A program made the position numbers and the translations under genes. Of a DNA stretch of 64,000 nt, positions 1 through 11,524 are shown in pieces. Each line of letters opens with the position of its first letter. Positions within the stretch are counted from its first letter, which is position 1. Below the pieces are notes generated by a model, which ran no database searches, was not told the DNA's origin, and saw nothing but the letters and a program-made list of their open reading frames with translations. Source of the stretch: Chytridium lagenaria (lineage: Eukaryota > Chytridiomycota > Chytridiomycetes > Chytridiales > Chytridiaceae); the NCBI GenBank assembly GCA_025449115.1, contig JAHLKC010000007.1, positions 372,001 through 436,000 of the forward strand, in the 5' to 3' direction.

Positions 1-60
1 TCTTGAAAAAGTAGATGCCGGACTTCGGAACAGGGCATGTTGGACGTTGAAGGATAACAT
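1..60 (-). CDS. possible N-terminus of a gene leaving the left edge
   Basis: An ATG on the minus strand at position 60 opens 20 codons that run off the window. The peptide begins MLSFNVQHALFRSPASTFSR, which is Arg/Ser-rich without acidic residues, as in a mitochondrial presequence. The DNA just upstream is pyrimidine-rich on the coding strand, as ahead of other genes here. The stretch is too short for any family call and could be chance. Confidence 0.2.
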   Translation of the reverse strand, partial: MLSFNVQHALFRSPASTFSR

Positions 61-1884
61 AGAGACGAGGGATGGCTAGAAGGAGGAGAAGGAGACGTGG
101 GAGCTGAGCGAGAATCCTTTTTGTTTGATGAAGTGTAAATTAGGTGATGCTAAAAGGGAGGTATAAAATCCATCACATGCATTCAGCAATATTCTTACGT
201 GTTCTCAAAGCAAGCCGTCAAGTCGAAAGGCCTCAATGCGCTCCATGGACCCTATTTTTTAGAGAGGGATGAATGCGTCAGCAATGGGGCAAATGCAGTA
301 ACGATAAGATAAATTGAAACAGCAGCAGCAGAATAAAAGAGGCAGCGCAATCAATAATGAGCTAAATGTATAGATGTTGATGGTGATGGTAAAAACAACG
401 CACCCATCCATCGGGATCGTCGGAGCAGAATCGCTCCATCAAGGTATCGTTCATGTTTTTTCTCACTGATAAGAAAAAAATGTAATCAGCAAAAAATCCA
501 GAATACCTATAAATATTAGATTGCTGACATATCAATACCAGTAGTGCAAAAAAACGCGTATGTGTCTGGCCTCCAGACAAAGTGAGTGAGTGATGTTGTG
601 AATGGTTAATGTCCCAGATCATATGCACCGAGTGTGGGATCCATCTTCAATGTGGTGGTGCCACTGATGGTGGGCCAAGTATCAGACCACATTCTTACGT
701 CGCGCGAGGTCGTCTGATGTTTCTAAGAAAAATCAGTTGGTGATCATTTGGAATAAAGTCTTTTTGAACATGTTACCTCCGTATACACGCTTGGAAAAGA
801 CAAGTATAGCAGAAACAAAAGTATTCGAACGATGCACGACATATACATGGTTTATAAACCACATAAGTTCCCGACTTAAGTTTTACTGTACAACCCTTCA
901 ACCATGAACGCACGCCGGAGCGAGAGACAAAATAATTTATTCAGAAAGAAAACGGTTTCAATGAAAAATATCTATGCGACCAACATAAAGATTTTAAATC
1001 CACCATCCTTCCTTGCCCAAAAAAGAATCAATATTCTACTTCTTTTTAGTGGAAGGTATATGTCTATCATTAAGCATCAGCATCTTTTCTTGACATTTTA
1101 AGTGATTGATCACCCCTGCCTCCCTTCCTTTCCTCCGCAACGAATCAGCCTTTTCCGCTGGCCTTTAATGAAAGAGAACAAACTTTGAATATTGTGTACG
1201 AGCACTTTTCCGCACCAGTAATCAATAATCTGTAATGATTAAGTCAAAATGTAATTATAACGCGACCTGCCTAAATTTTAGCACCTTTAACTCAGGGCAC
1301 CTACACTATATCCCATCAACTCATACATTATCTTTGGAAATGTTTTTACAGAAACGACGCGCACTAACACCTACTTCACACGTGAAGAGTGTTGAGGCGG
1401 TGAGAACCAGCTGCGCCCATTCCCGTTTTCTTACAACATTTTCAATCCTCTCCAATCAAATTTTCTTTCACCCAAGAAAACACTGAATTCTTCTGTACGA
1501 GTTGAGCCACCTCACCTTCTTTGAGACCGTCATCACCGAAGCTAGCTACCTACCTACACGCACAGACACCTAGCCTTTAGCATCTACTTCAGAAGTAGCC
1601 CACACAACCTTTAATCTTTATCCAAGATTTGTTATTTATTCTTTCGGTGTCCCAATACATTTTTGTTCCTCTGCAAAAAGGAATACTTTGTGACTGGAAG
1701 ACGAGCATACAACACACCTCCCCCTTCCCCCTTCCCCCTCCCCCCCCCCCCCTCCCTTCCCCTTCCCCTTCCCCTCCCTCTCCTCTCCCCTTCCCCTCCT
1801 CACCCCCCACCCTTTCCCTTGCCCATAGCTTGAGCTTTTAAATCTGCGACCTTCAGTTCTTGCATCAACGCACCTCTCTCTCTA

Positions 1885-1964
<80 letters not shown>

Positions 1965-2253
1965 AGCACTCACTCTCTCGCTCTCTCACTCTGTATTTTC
2001 TTCAACTGTACGCAATATTGTTGATACACATCCAACAAACCGTCAAGCACCAACCATCTATCAAGGACCTATATCCCAAATCCACCAACTACCCTTACCA
2101 ACATTCAATTCCGTCTTCCAACCTTGCCTGATCGTGTATCGCCATCGCAAAGTCATTTTAAATTTCAGCCACAAACTTTGATGTTCCAAAAAATGATTGC
2201 CAACATCGCCACCACCACCTTTGAGAGGCTTCGCTGCAGATCGTCGAAATCAA
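61..2253. other. long non-coding stretch, nothing recognised
   Basis: About 2.2 kb without a convincing gene. Short open frames on both strands (for example 362-628 minus and 1235-1486 plus) have no recognisable motif, no splice-linked partners and a composition like the surrounding DNA. The right part holds a C-rich tract and a CT microsatellite directly ahead of the acetyltransferase gene, so it probably contains that gene's promoter and 5' leader. I found no tRNA-like cloverleaf. Confidence 0.5.
1713..1985. repeat. C-rich tract followed by CT microsatellite
   Basis: Positions about 1713-1830 are almost pure pyrimidine, with runs of CCCCTTCC type. Positions about 1869-1985 are an interrupted (CT)n array broken by CTCC, TTCT and a CACTCACT patch. 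Both lie 270-540 bp upstream of the first supported start codon, on the coding-strand side. Pyrimidine tracts ahead of fungal genes are common promoter elements, but a role here is inference. The opposite strand makes a Gly/Glu/Arg-only open frame that is only a shadow of the repeat. Confidence 0.85.
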
Positions 2254-4333
2254 ATGTTCAAAAGTTTTACGACTCTTTATCGTGGACTGGCAAGAGAGCT
2301 GGACGTCTTACTTTGGAGCATCGTCGAACTGTTTGGAACGGGATTAGGAAAGCTACTTACGAAAAGATTATCTATGACCGCAGAAAAAGTGAGTCATGTT
2401 ATGCTAGCTATTTCTTTTTGTTTCTTGGCCCATTTATCATAATGCTGAGCATATAAAACGCGAGATGAAGCAGATGGGGTTCCAATCCTTTTACTTTTTC
2501 CTTCTTGATTATTTTTTTTGGCTGTCTTTGTTGATGTCATGTGAACTGCTTTTATGTCACAGTGTAGTAGTAATAATCGTGCCTATTTTATGGTGAAAGT
2601 GTTCTTTTCCTTTTATTTCACATTTTGGTATTATTTTGGTATTTTAAAATGTTCTATTTGTGAGGAATAGAAGTCCCTCGTTCCATCTTCCTTTTCTCTC
2701 TTTAGCCTTTTCCGCTTCTTTTGCTTTGTTGTCAGTTTTACATGTTGTGAATATGTCCTTTATCATGCCCCAATGCCAAGCTCAAACGCTTATCGTCCAT
2801 TCATTGAACGCGCCATACAAAATCCTCAAAAAGACTAACCTTTTTATTTTTTATCCGGTCTCACCTTCATATTTGTCTCCGACCTTCAGTTTCTGGAACA
2901 TTGGACTTGGGATCAAACATATACCCAGTCCACTTAGGGTCCTTTACCACTCCGAGACGCTTCCTTTTCTCCCAAGCAGAGGCTATCCGACGCCCCTCTC
3001 TCCGTCACGAGCCAAAACTCTCTGGATTTTGACCTCCCGTACGGCGCCGGCGCTGCCATGGGAGGCGTGACATCCCACATGACCCCCTCCGCAAGTGCGT
3101 CCTTGTCAAGCGCTTGGGCTCCAGCAACGCCTCAGTCTCCGCTTTCTTACGGATCCTCGTCGCCACCGAATATGATGATGGTATCGCCACTTTTGACGGG
3201 AAGGGAAAAAATTGCAGTTACCCCGTCAAAGAAACATTCACAGAGTTTGACAAGTTTGTGGGGGAGCAGCAGAAGCGGTTATTGTCCCGTCTTCGGTGGC
3301 GATGGTGGATAGGGGATCGCGGAGGAGGAGTTTGAGTGACCCGAGTGTGCCTTATAAGGGTGAGCTTCTTGTACCCTGCTGCTGATTGTTTTTAATTTTA
3401 CATTGTAACAATTCTAATAACTTCTTCTGTGAAGGCAAGGGACGTGCGGAATCTTCATCGACTGGAGACCGTCGTCGCTCATCACTCAAGTCCAAGCTCA
3501 CCGCTGACCAAACCAAGGAAGACCGTGTTCGCAAATTCTTCAGGCACGGCGTTCTTCGTCACGACCAGAGGGTTTTCCAGAACCGCGGCCTCTGTCTTGA
3601 CACCATTTCTTCAGGAAAGAACAATCTTGGCATTATGCTTCACAGTACGTTAATCATTTTCAAAGCACTTTTTGGTGCTAGGAATCCTTTTCTGACTTAC
3701 TCTGTAGTTACGGATAAGTATAACTCTGACTTGGATGTTGATAAGGATCAGACTTTGCCTGACCCTCCGACATCGTCTGCGCCGCTTAAGGATGGCATGC
3801 GTAATGTTTTCCTGAAGACCATTAAGGGTGAAGCTGGTGCGCGTGAATCACTTAGCTCTTTGGAGACATTCAGGGAGGCCGAGACTCTTATCAAGTCCCA
3901 GGTACTTTCCACATGAGCTTCTTACCCTTTTTATATATTTCCCCATGCATATATACTGATTTTGTAGTTTGCCGAAAAGAATGTCGCGGCCGATCTCGGC
4001 GGTGTCCTCGACGATGACTTCACCGTCGACATAGCTCATGACTCGCGCACCTCCGCCATTCTCGGGGCCGTCGAATACGTTATCATGAAAAGGTATCTCT
4101 GGGTTGACGCCATCGCAGTTGACCGTGAAGCACGTGGGCTTGGAGTCGGACAAGTTCTGTTGAACCGAGTCAAAGATGTTGCAAGGCAGAGAGGGAAACA
4201 TGTGCTTTGTTTTGCATTGCATGATGTTGTTGAGTGGTATTTGAGGATGGGATTTGGTTTTTGTGAGGAGTTTCCGAGGATGCCGTGGCATATTGGAAGG
4301 TTTATGGTGTTGGATCCATCTGGGCAGCCTTAA
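2254..4333 (+). CDS. GNAT-family N-acetyltransferase
   Basis: Multi-exon gene. The chosen start ATG at 2254 opens an exon with a hydrophobic helix (LDVLLWSIVELFGTGLGKLL) that ends at a GTGAGT donor at 2389. A Ser/Arg-rich middle follows at about 2950-3540. The conserved C-terminal exon at about 3969-4333 carries the GNAT acetyl-CoA loop as GLGVGQVLLNRV, preceded by the beta-strand WVDAIAVDREAR and followed by WYLRMGFGFCEEF. The loop matches the family Q/R-x-x-G-x-G/A pattern only approximately (ARGLGVG). Substrate cannot be told: GNATs acetylate histones, proteins or small amines. The middle exons (3058-3335) need a frame change to connect, so exon borders and the exact start are uncertain. 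The C-terminal acetyltransferase fold is well supported. Confidence 0.7.
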
Positions 4334-5059
4334 AAAGTCTTATATCCGCTCGATTTTCTATCCCGATTGTTCTTTGGTTTTTGGAGGGTTGACATATTTT
4401 GTGTTTTATCTTGAAGTGATCACTTTTTTAGAGGTTAACGAACCTAGAGTTTTCGGCACCTCCTATATTTTCTCCCGAAACCTATTCTGCCTGTTGTTTT
4501 TCACCCTATTGTCTTGCTGTTTGTGATAGTCCCCCGACTCCATGTATCAACGATTTCCGGTTTTCGCTCTTGTTTCCATGTATAGGGTCCTGGTGACTCT
4601 TTTCTTTATTTGTCCTGGCCTTTATTACCCCTTTTATGATGTACCCGCGGTTTCTTTTTTTCCCCCCCCCCTTTTTTTTGTATATGCTTATTTCAAAGAA
4701 GGAAATATTGTTAAAGATTTTTACAAATATTTCGAGTTTAAGCTTTTTTGGTCAGATATGCGTTCCAGCATCCTAAAGCTAAAAAATGCGAATGTTAATA
4801 TCTTCCAGGATTGCAAAGTTTTATTATGATAACCCAGTCTTGCGAGTGTAGAATCCGAAATCAATTCAAGAAAGTTAACTCCAGCATAGAACGGAGACAG
4901 GTAAAACGAGGATCCGAAACGGCATTTCATCATCAAAGAGCCCGCGAAAAGACTTAAACAAAACCCACCACTCCCCCAACCCCCTCACATCCCGCAAGCA
5001 GGCCACATCTATTATCACAAAAAAGCCTTATAGAAACCAAAGAATGTAGTTTGCGTAAT
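4334..5059. other. convergent intergenic region
   Basis: About 0.7 kb between the 3' ends of the acetyltransferase (+) and the CCDC124-like gene (-). It is T-rich after the plus gene, with a C8-9/T8 run near 4660-4680. It should contain both 3' UTRs. No gene or repeat family is seen. Confidence 0.5.
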
Positions 5060-6195
5060 TCACTTGACCCTCATCTTCTCCAACGCTTCGTCACGCTTCG
5101 CAGATACTTGCTCGAGAATCTCGGCCTGTGTCGCATTGTAGGCAACAGCGTCTTGGTTCATAGGGTTCTCGGGTGACTTTTCCATTTCTTTTGCAGAAGT
5201 TGCTCTATAATCATCTGTTTAGTCAAATCACCAAAAACCCTCCTGATAATCAGTGCCACCAAAACTCACTCAATTGACTCAATCTCAAACCCGGATTCTC
5301 TTCCTTCAAAATTGCATCTCCCTCTCCTCAAACGCTGCCATGCGCTCTTCATCCGTTTCTCAGGGTGCTTCTCAACACCTTTACTTGCTTGCGTCGGCGC
5401 TGTTTCCCGTTATATCCAGTAATTCGATCGCAGGCGTCAATGCCGGATGCCGAAAACTCTTCTAAAGTCGTCACGCGAGCGTCTGAGGCAAAGATTCAAC
5501 AGCGGCGGTCTTTTTGGCGGCTACTTTGGCGCCTTTCAGAGGAGCAATGGGTTTCTTAGCGAGTTCTCTTCTTCGGCGCGAGGAGGGCCTCTCTGAAAAG
5601 AAAAAAAAAAGAGTAAGTATTTGGTACTTATTTGCAAATGAAAAAGAAGGAAACACGTATTGATACTCACCTTTCGGGCCTTCTTTGCTGCAGCTTCCGC
5701 CTACTCACAAAAAAAGTTCAATTTTCTAATATGCCATCAAAGAAAATCATGCTAAACGCACCTTCTTCCTCTCTTCATCCTCCTTTTTAGAGTTGCTCTT
5801 GGAGCCTTTAGCCCATTACTGGATCTTCGGCTTCCAGCTGCTCTTGAAGTTTCTTGGATTTGACCTCCTCGTTGGCGGCTTTACGCTCCATCGCGGCGAC
5901 GACCTCAATACCAGAAAAACGAGTTTTAATGCATGCATATGTTTAAAAAAGATGATGGGTTATTCATTCTTAAGAAAACCAATTCGAAAGTTGGTGTGAT
6001 ATCTGTTATGGATCCGAATGAAGAATTGAGGATGAAGTTTGGTTGCATGCATCTTGCATGGGGCGAAGCCAGTGGGGTGGCCGAGTTTCGAATTCCTTAG
6101 TGTTTCCATTTCGATGAAGCGATCCGTATGCAGAGGCTGATCTTCAAAGATGCATTTGGGAGAGATTAAGATCCATACCTGACGTTTGGGCCCAT
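5060..6195 (-). CDS. CCDC124/Lso2-like ribosome-associated coiled-coil protein, frame-broken
   Basis: The last exon reads KSPENPMNQ then AYNAT, the diagnostic C-terminal block of the CCDC124 (Oxs1/Lso2) family, and ends EKMRVK at stop 5060. Upstream lie VEKHPEKRMKSA, then EENPGLRLSQL, IELLDITGNSADASK, a Lys/Ala-rich stretch (LAKKPIAPLKGAKVAAKK), the KKEDEERKK helix and MERKAANEEVKSKKLQEQ. This is the expected order. A plausible first exon is ATG GGC CCA AAC at 6195, followed by GTATGG. Family members bind the ribosome's intersubunit region in dormant cells. At least six single-base shifts are needed, for example around 5340, 5310, 5380, 5410, 5570 and 5800. Either the assembly is indel-rich here or this is a recent pseudogene. 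Confidence 0.65.
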
Positions 6196-6413
6196 TTTAT
6201 ATATGTTCGAAGTAGTGGGAGTTTGGGTGGTATATCTAAGTTTGTATTTGTCAATCTTTTTTGGAGCTTTTTTCTGAAAACTTCCATCCGCGGTTTTCTG
6301 TGAGTTCATTCATGACCGCGACATGACAAGGTTTCAACTTTGAAAGTGTAAGATTTTAGATGCTTGGATGCATTGTTTTTGGTTAAAGTTTTTCTATGAA
6401 TAAATAGCGGTTT

Positions 6414-7864
6414 ATAAACATATACAGATGGAGTTGACAAGTAGATCAGCAGTCTTTAAAAACGGATAAGACTTGAACCCGTTTGATACACTCGCATGTC
6501 TCGGTAGGACGTCCACCGCAATATGCGTGGGCACAATCTGACATCTCACGGCCCACACAAACACCCAGCGGCACAACGTCACCGTCACAATAAGATGGGA
6601 CAGGTATTGAATCCATGCTGCTTTGAGTACTTCAAGGGAGCCTGGACGGTAGACAATGCGGTCCTCTGAGAAACGAACGCGCTCCAGTAAGGGTGAAGGG
6701 TGAGGTGGGAGAGCGAGGAGAGAGCCAGAGCGGGTTGGTGAAGGACAACGTGGTGCGAACTTTTTGAAAAGTTCAAGTTGTTAAAAAACGGGCTTAAAGT
6801 GGAGTTTCGAAGGGGAAAGAAGAGTTACCATCACGCTCGAGATAAGTTGATACAACTTGTCCCCACGCCTGTGCCATTCCCGCCGTCGTCCATCCACCGC
6901 TGCATTCCTTGCAACAGGAATAGGAAACGACGACGCTCCAACACCCAGCCCCACCGGTGCCCAATTCATTGAAGGTGACCCTGCATTTGCGGGCATCCCA
7001 AAGAAGTCCACCACAGGTTGGTCAAATTCAATGTTATCCGTGTCGGCGTTAAGGAGGCCGCGTTGAAAAAGACGGAGGTCGCCATCCGATGGTGAGAGAT
7101 TGGGAGGGTATGGGCGTGGATTCGTCAATAAGCGCCATTGTTTGCATTTTTAATCGAAAGCGGACTTAAATGTGGTATTTAGTGGTGAAGTGCAGAGAAG
7201 ACTTACGGAAAGCTCATAGCGAAGGACAAGGGCGAGGCGGGCACGGAAGATTCGATCTGTGGGAAGCAGGGGCATGGAGATGTTGAAAAGGAGTTGATCA
7301 GGAAGCCCGTCGCGATTAAAGTCCAGTTCGGATGTCTTAAAACAAATGTAAGAAATGGTAGAATAAAATTGAAATATGTGTCATCGCAAAATAACATGGC
7401 TTTCAAATAAAATCTTGAAGTCCATCTTCCATAAATAAATTCATTACCTTGACGGAAGGCACAGCCCGGACATTATCTTCAAAAAGTTGGTTTAGATCCG
7501 GGTTATTCGCATAGAATAAAACAAGTGGTGATTCATTCGTCCCAGTCCCCGTAGTTCCTTCCAACACTAGCAAAAGATCCTTCATGTACAGCACCGAAGG
7601 TTGTTCTCGAAAAGTGTTTTCCTTCAGCCAGAACGCTATGAAAGGATAGTATTTATTTAGTACGAGAGCAAAGTAAAAGTCAAATGTGCAGAGGTTAAGA
7701 AATTCATAGTATTAATATAGTGACTAACATTGGGTCACCATGGACCAGATGAGGGGAGCAACTACGGAGATGCATGAGAGCGCAACGGCCAAAAGTGTTG
7801 CTTGAGAGCATATGTTTGCTCGAAAATGCCGCCTGAACGGCATAGAGTGGAATGTGATCATCAT
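6414..7864 (-). CDS. TMEM231: TMEM231, ciliary transition-zone membrane protein
   Basis: The order of conserved blocks matches TMEM231. An N-terminal FRRHFRANICSQA leads into TM1 (LLAVALSCISVVAPLIWSMV). After an intron come AFWLKENTFREQPSV, then the lumenal segment with TSELDFNRDGLPDQLLFN and a Leu-rich strand (ALVLRYELS). The C-terminal part has GSLEVLKAAWIQYLS before TM2 and ends at stop 6414. TMEM231 belongs to the MKS/B9 complex of the ciliary transition zone, where it helps gate membrane entry. Fungi lacking flagella have lost it, so it points to a flagellated fungus. The start at 7864 places the FRRHF block at the normal distance from TM1. One frame slip near 6690-6780 is likely. The gene is divergent from PDI, about 0.5 kb apart. 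Confidence 0.85.
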
Positions 7865-8381
7865 CGTTGCAGATTTTGGATTGATAAAAAGTAGATCCGT
7901 ACGCAGTTAGGTGTAATTTTTGAAGAGAGTGAATCGAGTATGAAGTGAATGATCAGGTGAAGGTGTTTAGGTGAAGGTGTTTGTTTTGACGATGATGACG
8001 ATGATGACGATGATGATATGGAGAGAGTGCTTGGGCTTGACACTGAGCAGGGAGCTCAAGATCAAGTTATTCAGTATCGCAGACCACAGTAGTTATGGAC
8101 CAGTATAAAATGTTTAGCCAGGTAAAGGTGAATTTTGGTATAACGAGCTTCAAGCATTCATAAGTTTGAGTGTTTGTCCAGCCAACACAGAGCAGCAACC
8201 AGCAATTTGTTTTGTTTTGAATCCAAAATCCTCTGACATTTCTTAAAATCAAAATTCCCCACAAAATATTCCAGCCAATAAAGTCTTTCCACTCTTCTCC
8301 CACAAGGGTGCAGCAGGCAAATTGAAATCAACTTTTTTCCTCCGCTTCAGTTTCTTTCCATCAAAAAAACACCTTTCCGCC

Positions 8382-10822
8382 ATGAAGCTGCTCACTGCCG
8401 CCGTCGTGCTTCTTGGAGCCGCCATCTCACTTGTGCATGCCGAGGAGGCTGCTGCCAATTCGGATGTCGTTACGCTTACAAAGGGTGAGTAGATTCGTCT
8501 AGTCTGTTCATTCTTTATATTTAGCAAATACCCTCACCTTTCCTTGCACCCTCATTCGCAACGGAATTCTCCTTCCATGTTCCCTCCGCTGCCTTGACTT
8601 TGCGCGGACATGAGGGCAATTATCTCTGTTATATATTATTCTTTAAAACCATATGAGCTGTTAATGCTCTCTGCTCGTTGATTAATTACTAAACTGTTTA
8701 TTTGTCTATAGCGACCTTCACCGATTTGTTGAAAAGGAGGAGCTTTCCCTTGTCGAGTTCTACGCGCGTATGTACACTTTCACTCTCATTTTCATACCTT
8801 GTTCTCTCGTTTAGAATACACCCTGCTTGCGGGTTTGTGTGTGCATACCTCCGGGATACATTTAAGAAGCTACAATTGTCTGTGGCTGGTGTTGAGACCA
8901 GTTCATCGACGTTGTCACCTTCACAATTGAAGATGCCGTCTATTGTTTTCCAAGTTATTGTGGTTTTGAGTGCATACAATGGACGGACTGCTCTCAATTC
9001 AACGCAGTGCATTTTAGCTCTGGCCGCCATCCTCATTCTCTCCATTGGATCTTTACCGGAATATTAACAATTTGCTAATCGTCCTTCTCTCCTTTGACAC
9101 TTGCTTCCTCAAAATAGCCTGGTGTGGCCACTGCAAGGGTAAGTCTCTGTTTACGTCTCTGTCTTTGTTCTATTTGTAATTATGACTCCAAGACCCTCTA
9201 ATGACACCTTTTTTCATAATTGTTATTTTTTCATAAACCTTAGCTCTCGCCCCCGAGTACGAGATCGCTGCCACCACTCTCCTCTCTTCAAGTATCAAGA
9301 TCGCCAAGGTTGACTGTACCGTTGAGACCGACGTTTGCACAACTCACGATGTCCGTGGCTTACCCTACCCTTAAGGTGTTTAGGAAGGGTAAGGCTGCTG
9401 ACTTCAAGGGACAGCGCAAGGCAGACTCTATCATCAGCTACATGAAAAAGTGAGTTGCTCTATTGCCTTTGTCTTAGTTTCACGTCGTTCTCTTTCGTTT
9501 GTCCGACGTTTCGGAAATATTGAGTGTTCTATTGTTTCTACCTGGAAACTTGCATAAAACTGACTGTGTTTTTTCTGGCTATCCCAGGCAAGCACTCCCT
9601 GCCCTCTCTGAGATCAAGGCAGACAAGATTGAAGAGTTCGCCAAATCTGACAAGGTCGTCGTCGTTGGATACTTCTCCGACAAAATTTCGAAGAAATTCA
9701 AGGCTTACGAAAAAATTGCCAACGAGCTCCGCGATGACTTCATCTTTGGCTTCACCAACGACAAAGTTGACGATGTCAAGGCACCCGCCGTGATTCTTTA
9801 CAAGTCCTTTGACGAGGGCAAGAACGAATTTGATGGCAAGAAGTGGACCGAGGAGTCGATCAAGGAGTTCGTTACCGTCAACGCTGTTCCCCTCATGGAT
9901 GATATTGGCCCTGAGAACTACGGCAAGTACGTTGAGGCTGGTCTCCCTATTGCCTACCTTTTCATTGCTGAGGACTCTCACCGTGAGAAGGCTGGCGCTG
10001 CTATTGAAAAGGTCGCCAAGACCGCCAAGGGCAAGATCAACTTTGTTTACATTGACGCCGTTAAGTTTGGAAGCCACGCAAAGAATTTGAATTTGGAGCC
10101 AACCTGGCCCGCTCTTGCTATTCAGGAGCCTGAGAGCGGACTCAAGTACCCTTATGACCAGACCAAGGAGCTCATTACTGAGGATGTTCAGAAGTTCGTT
10201 GATGACTACCTTAACGGTAAGGTTGAACCTTCCCTTAAGTCTGAGCCGGTACCTGAGGAGAACGACGAGCCCGTCAAGGTGATTGTTGGGACCACTTTTG
10301 AAACCATCGTCAAGGACAAGACCAAGGATGTTCTTCTTGAAGTTTACGCTCGTGAGTATACTCTAAGACTTGCTTTTTTTTCTCTCCATGTGATCAAATT
10401 TAACGGTTTTATTAGCTTGGTGCGGTCACTGCAAGAAGCTTGCGCCCGTTTGGGACGAGCTTGGTGCTCTTCTTAAGCTGACTCGAACATCGTGGTCGCC
10501 AAGATGGACGGTACTGAGAACGACCTTCCCCCTGGCGCTGGTTTCCGTGTTGAGGGGTTCCCCACCATTAAGCTTTTCAAGGCTGAGACCAACGAGGTTG
10601 TGGACTTCCAAAGCGGAGACCGGAGCCTGGAGTCCATTCTTACTTTCTTGAAGGAGAACGCCACTAACGGCAAGACCATTAAGGCGTCGGTGACTTCGTC
10701 ACGTAAGTTTTCTTTTTCTTGGTGGTTGTCTTTCGTATATTTCTCTCTTTTGATTTTGAATGATAATTGAATACTTTTTAGCCGATGATGAGGATGACGA
10801 GATCGACCACGACGAGCTTTGA
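8382..10822 (+). CDS. PDI1: protein disulfide isomerase (a-b-b'-a', HDEL)
   Basis: A signal peptide (MKLLTAAVVLLGAAISLVHA) is followed by thioredoxin domain a, whose active site APWCGHC is assembled across an intron at about 8768-9117. The b and b' domains lie in the long exon 9590-10350. Domain a' has a second APWCGHCKKLAP site, again split by an intron (10351-10414). An acidic tail ends in HDEL at 10811-10819, the ER retrieval signal. The enzyme forms and rearranges disulfides in the ER lumen. Three single-base frame breaks occur in conserved codons: a missing base near 8730 (TFTD/VEKEE), an extra T near 9360 (VRG/YPTLKVF) and a missing G near 10477 (LLK/ADSN). Conservation on both sides of each break argues for assembly error. 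Confidence 0.95.
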
Positions 10823-11282
10823 ATAGGATTAAACATTAAACATTTATCTGTCCTCTTCTCACTTTCCCCTCCCTTTTTGGGGGTAACACCCTCATCATCT
10901 TTTCTTATCCTTTTATTTTTGTGCTATCTGGGTGTTTACGAAATAGCCTGTGATGTATTTTTCTTCGAGCTGGTGTCGATGGGCATCCTTCTCTGTTTTT
11001 AGAAAGGGTTCCTTGCCCTTTTTTCTGTTTTATTTGTATGTGATGTGATGTTATGTTCTTCTACAAGAAAATGACACTTTCGTATACGTGTATTGGAATA
11101 TTCTGATTATTTAATGCGCGTAGAAAACGGGTGAGGTTTTGACTCACTCAAAAAAAGTTAGACGATCTGCCAAGACATTTTTGAAGGGACAATCCTTCCT
11201 TGTTCTTTCGCTGTAAATAACATCACCCGTTACAGTACCTGGTCTTCGAGTTGATCGTTCTTTGGAGTCTGAGTAGAGCTTG

Positions 11283-11324
<42 letters not shown>

Positions 11325-11524
11325 TATAGCCTTTTTACTGAGACAGGATCTTGAGGTTGCTGGAGAACAGTGCAAGTTTGACGTGGGGTTTTCGATTTAA
11401 CGAACGCTTGAAAGTGATATTGGAAAGGTGTGTTTTGGATGGAGGATGGAGTTGAGGCTGGACGAGCTGGTCAGGAAGCTGGAGAGCGAGTTGATGGGGA
11501 GGATGGCCTTCAGCGACAATTGAA
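10823..11524. other. intergenic region with microsatellite
   Basis: About 0.7 kb between PDI and the glycosyltransferase-like gene. It holds the T-rich PDI 3' UTR and a dinucleotide repeat at 11283-11327. No gene is seen; the minus-strand frame 11335-11532 is featureless. Confidence 0.5.
11283..11327. repeat. (AC)n(AT)n compound microsatellite
   Basis: About 14 AC units pass directly into seven AT units. This is seen directly. It lies about 200 bp before the start codon of the next gene and is a likely polymorphic marker. Confidence 0.95.

Noticed and set aside
1589..1841. Overlapping open frames on both strands coding Gly/Glu/Arg or Pro/Ser peptides
   Set aside because: They are translations of the C-rich low-complexity tract; no complex sequence, splice partners or start context.
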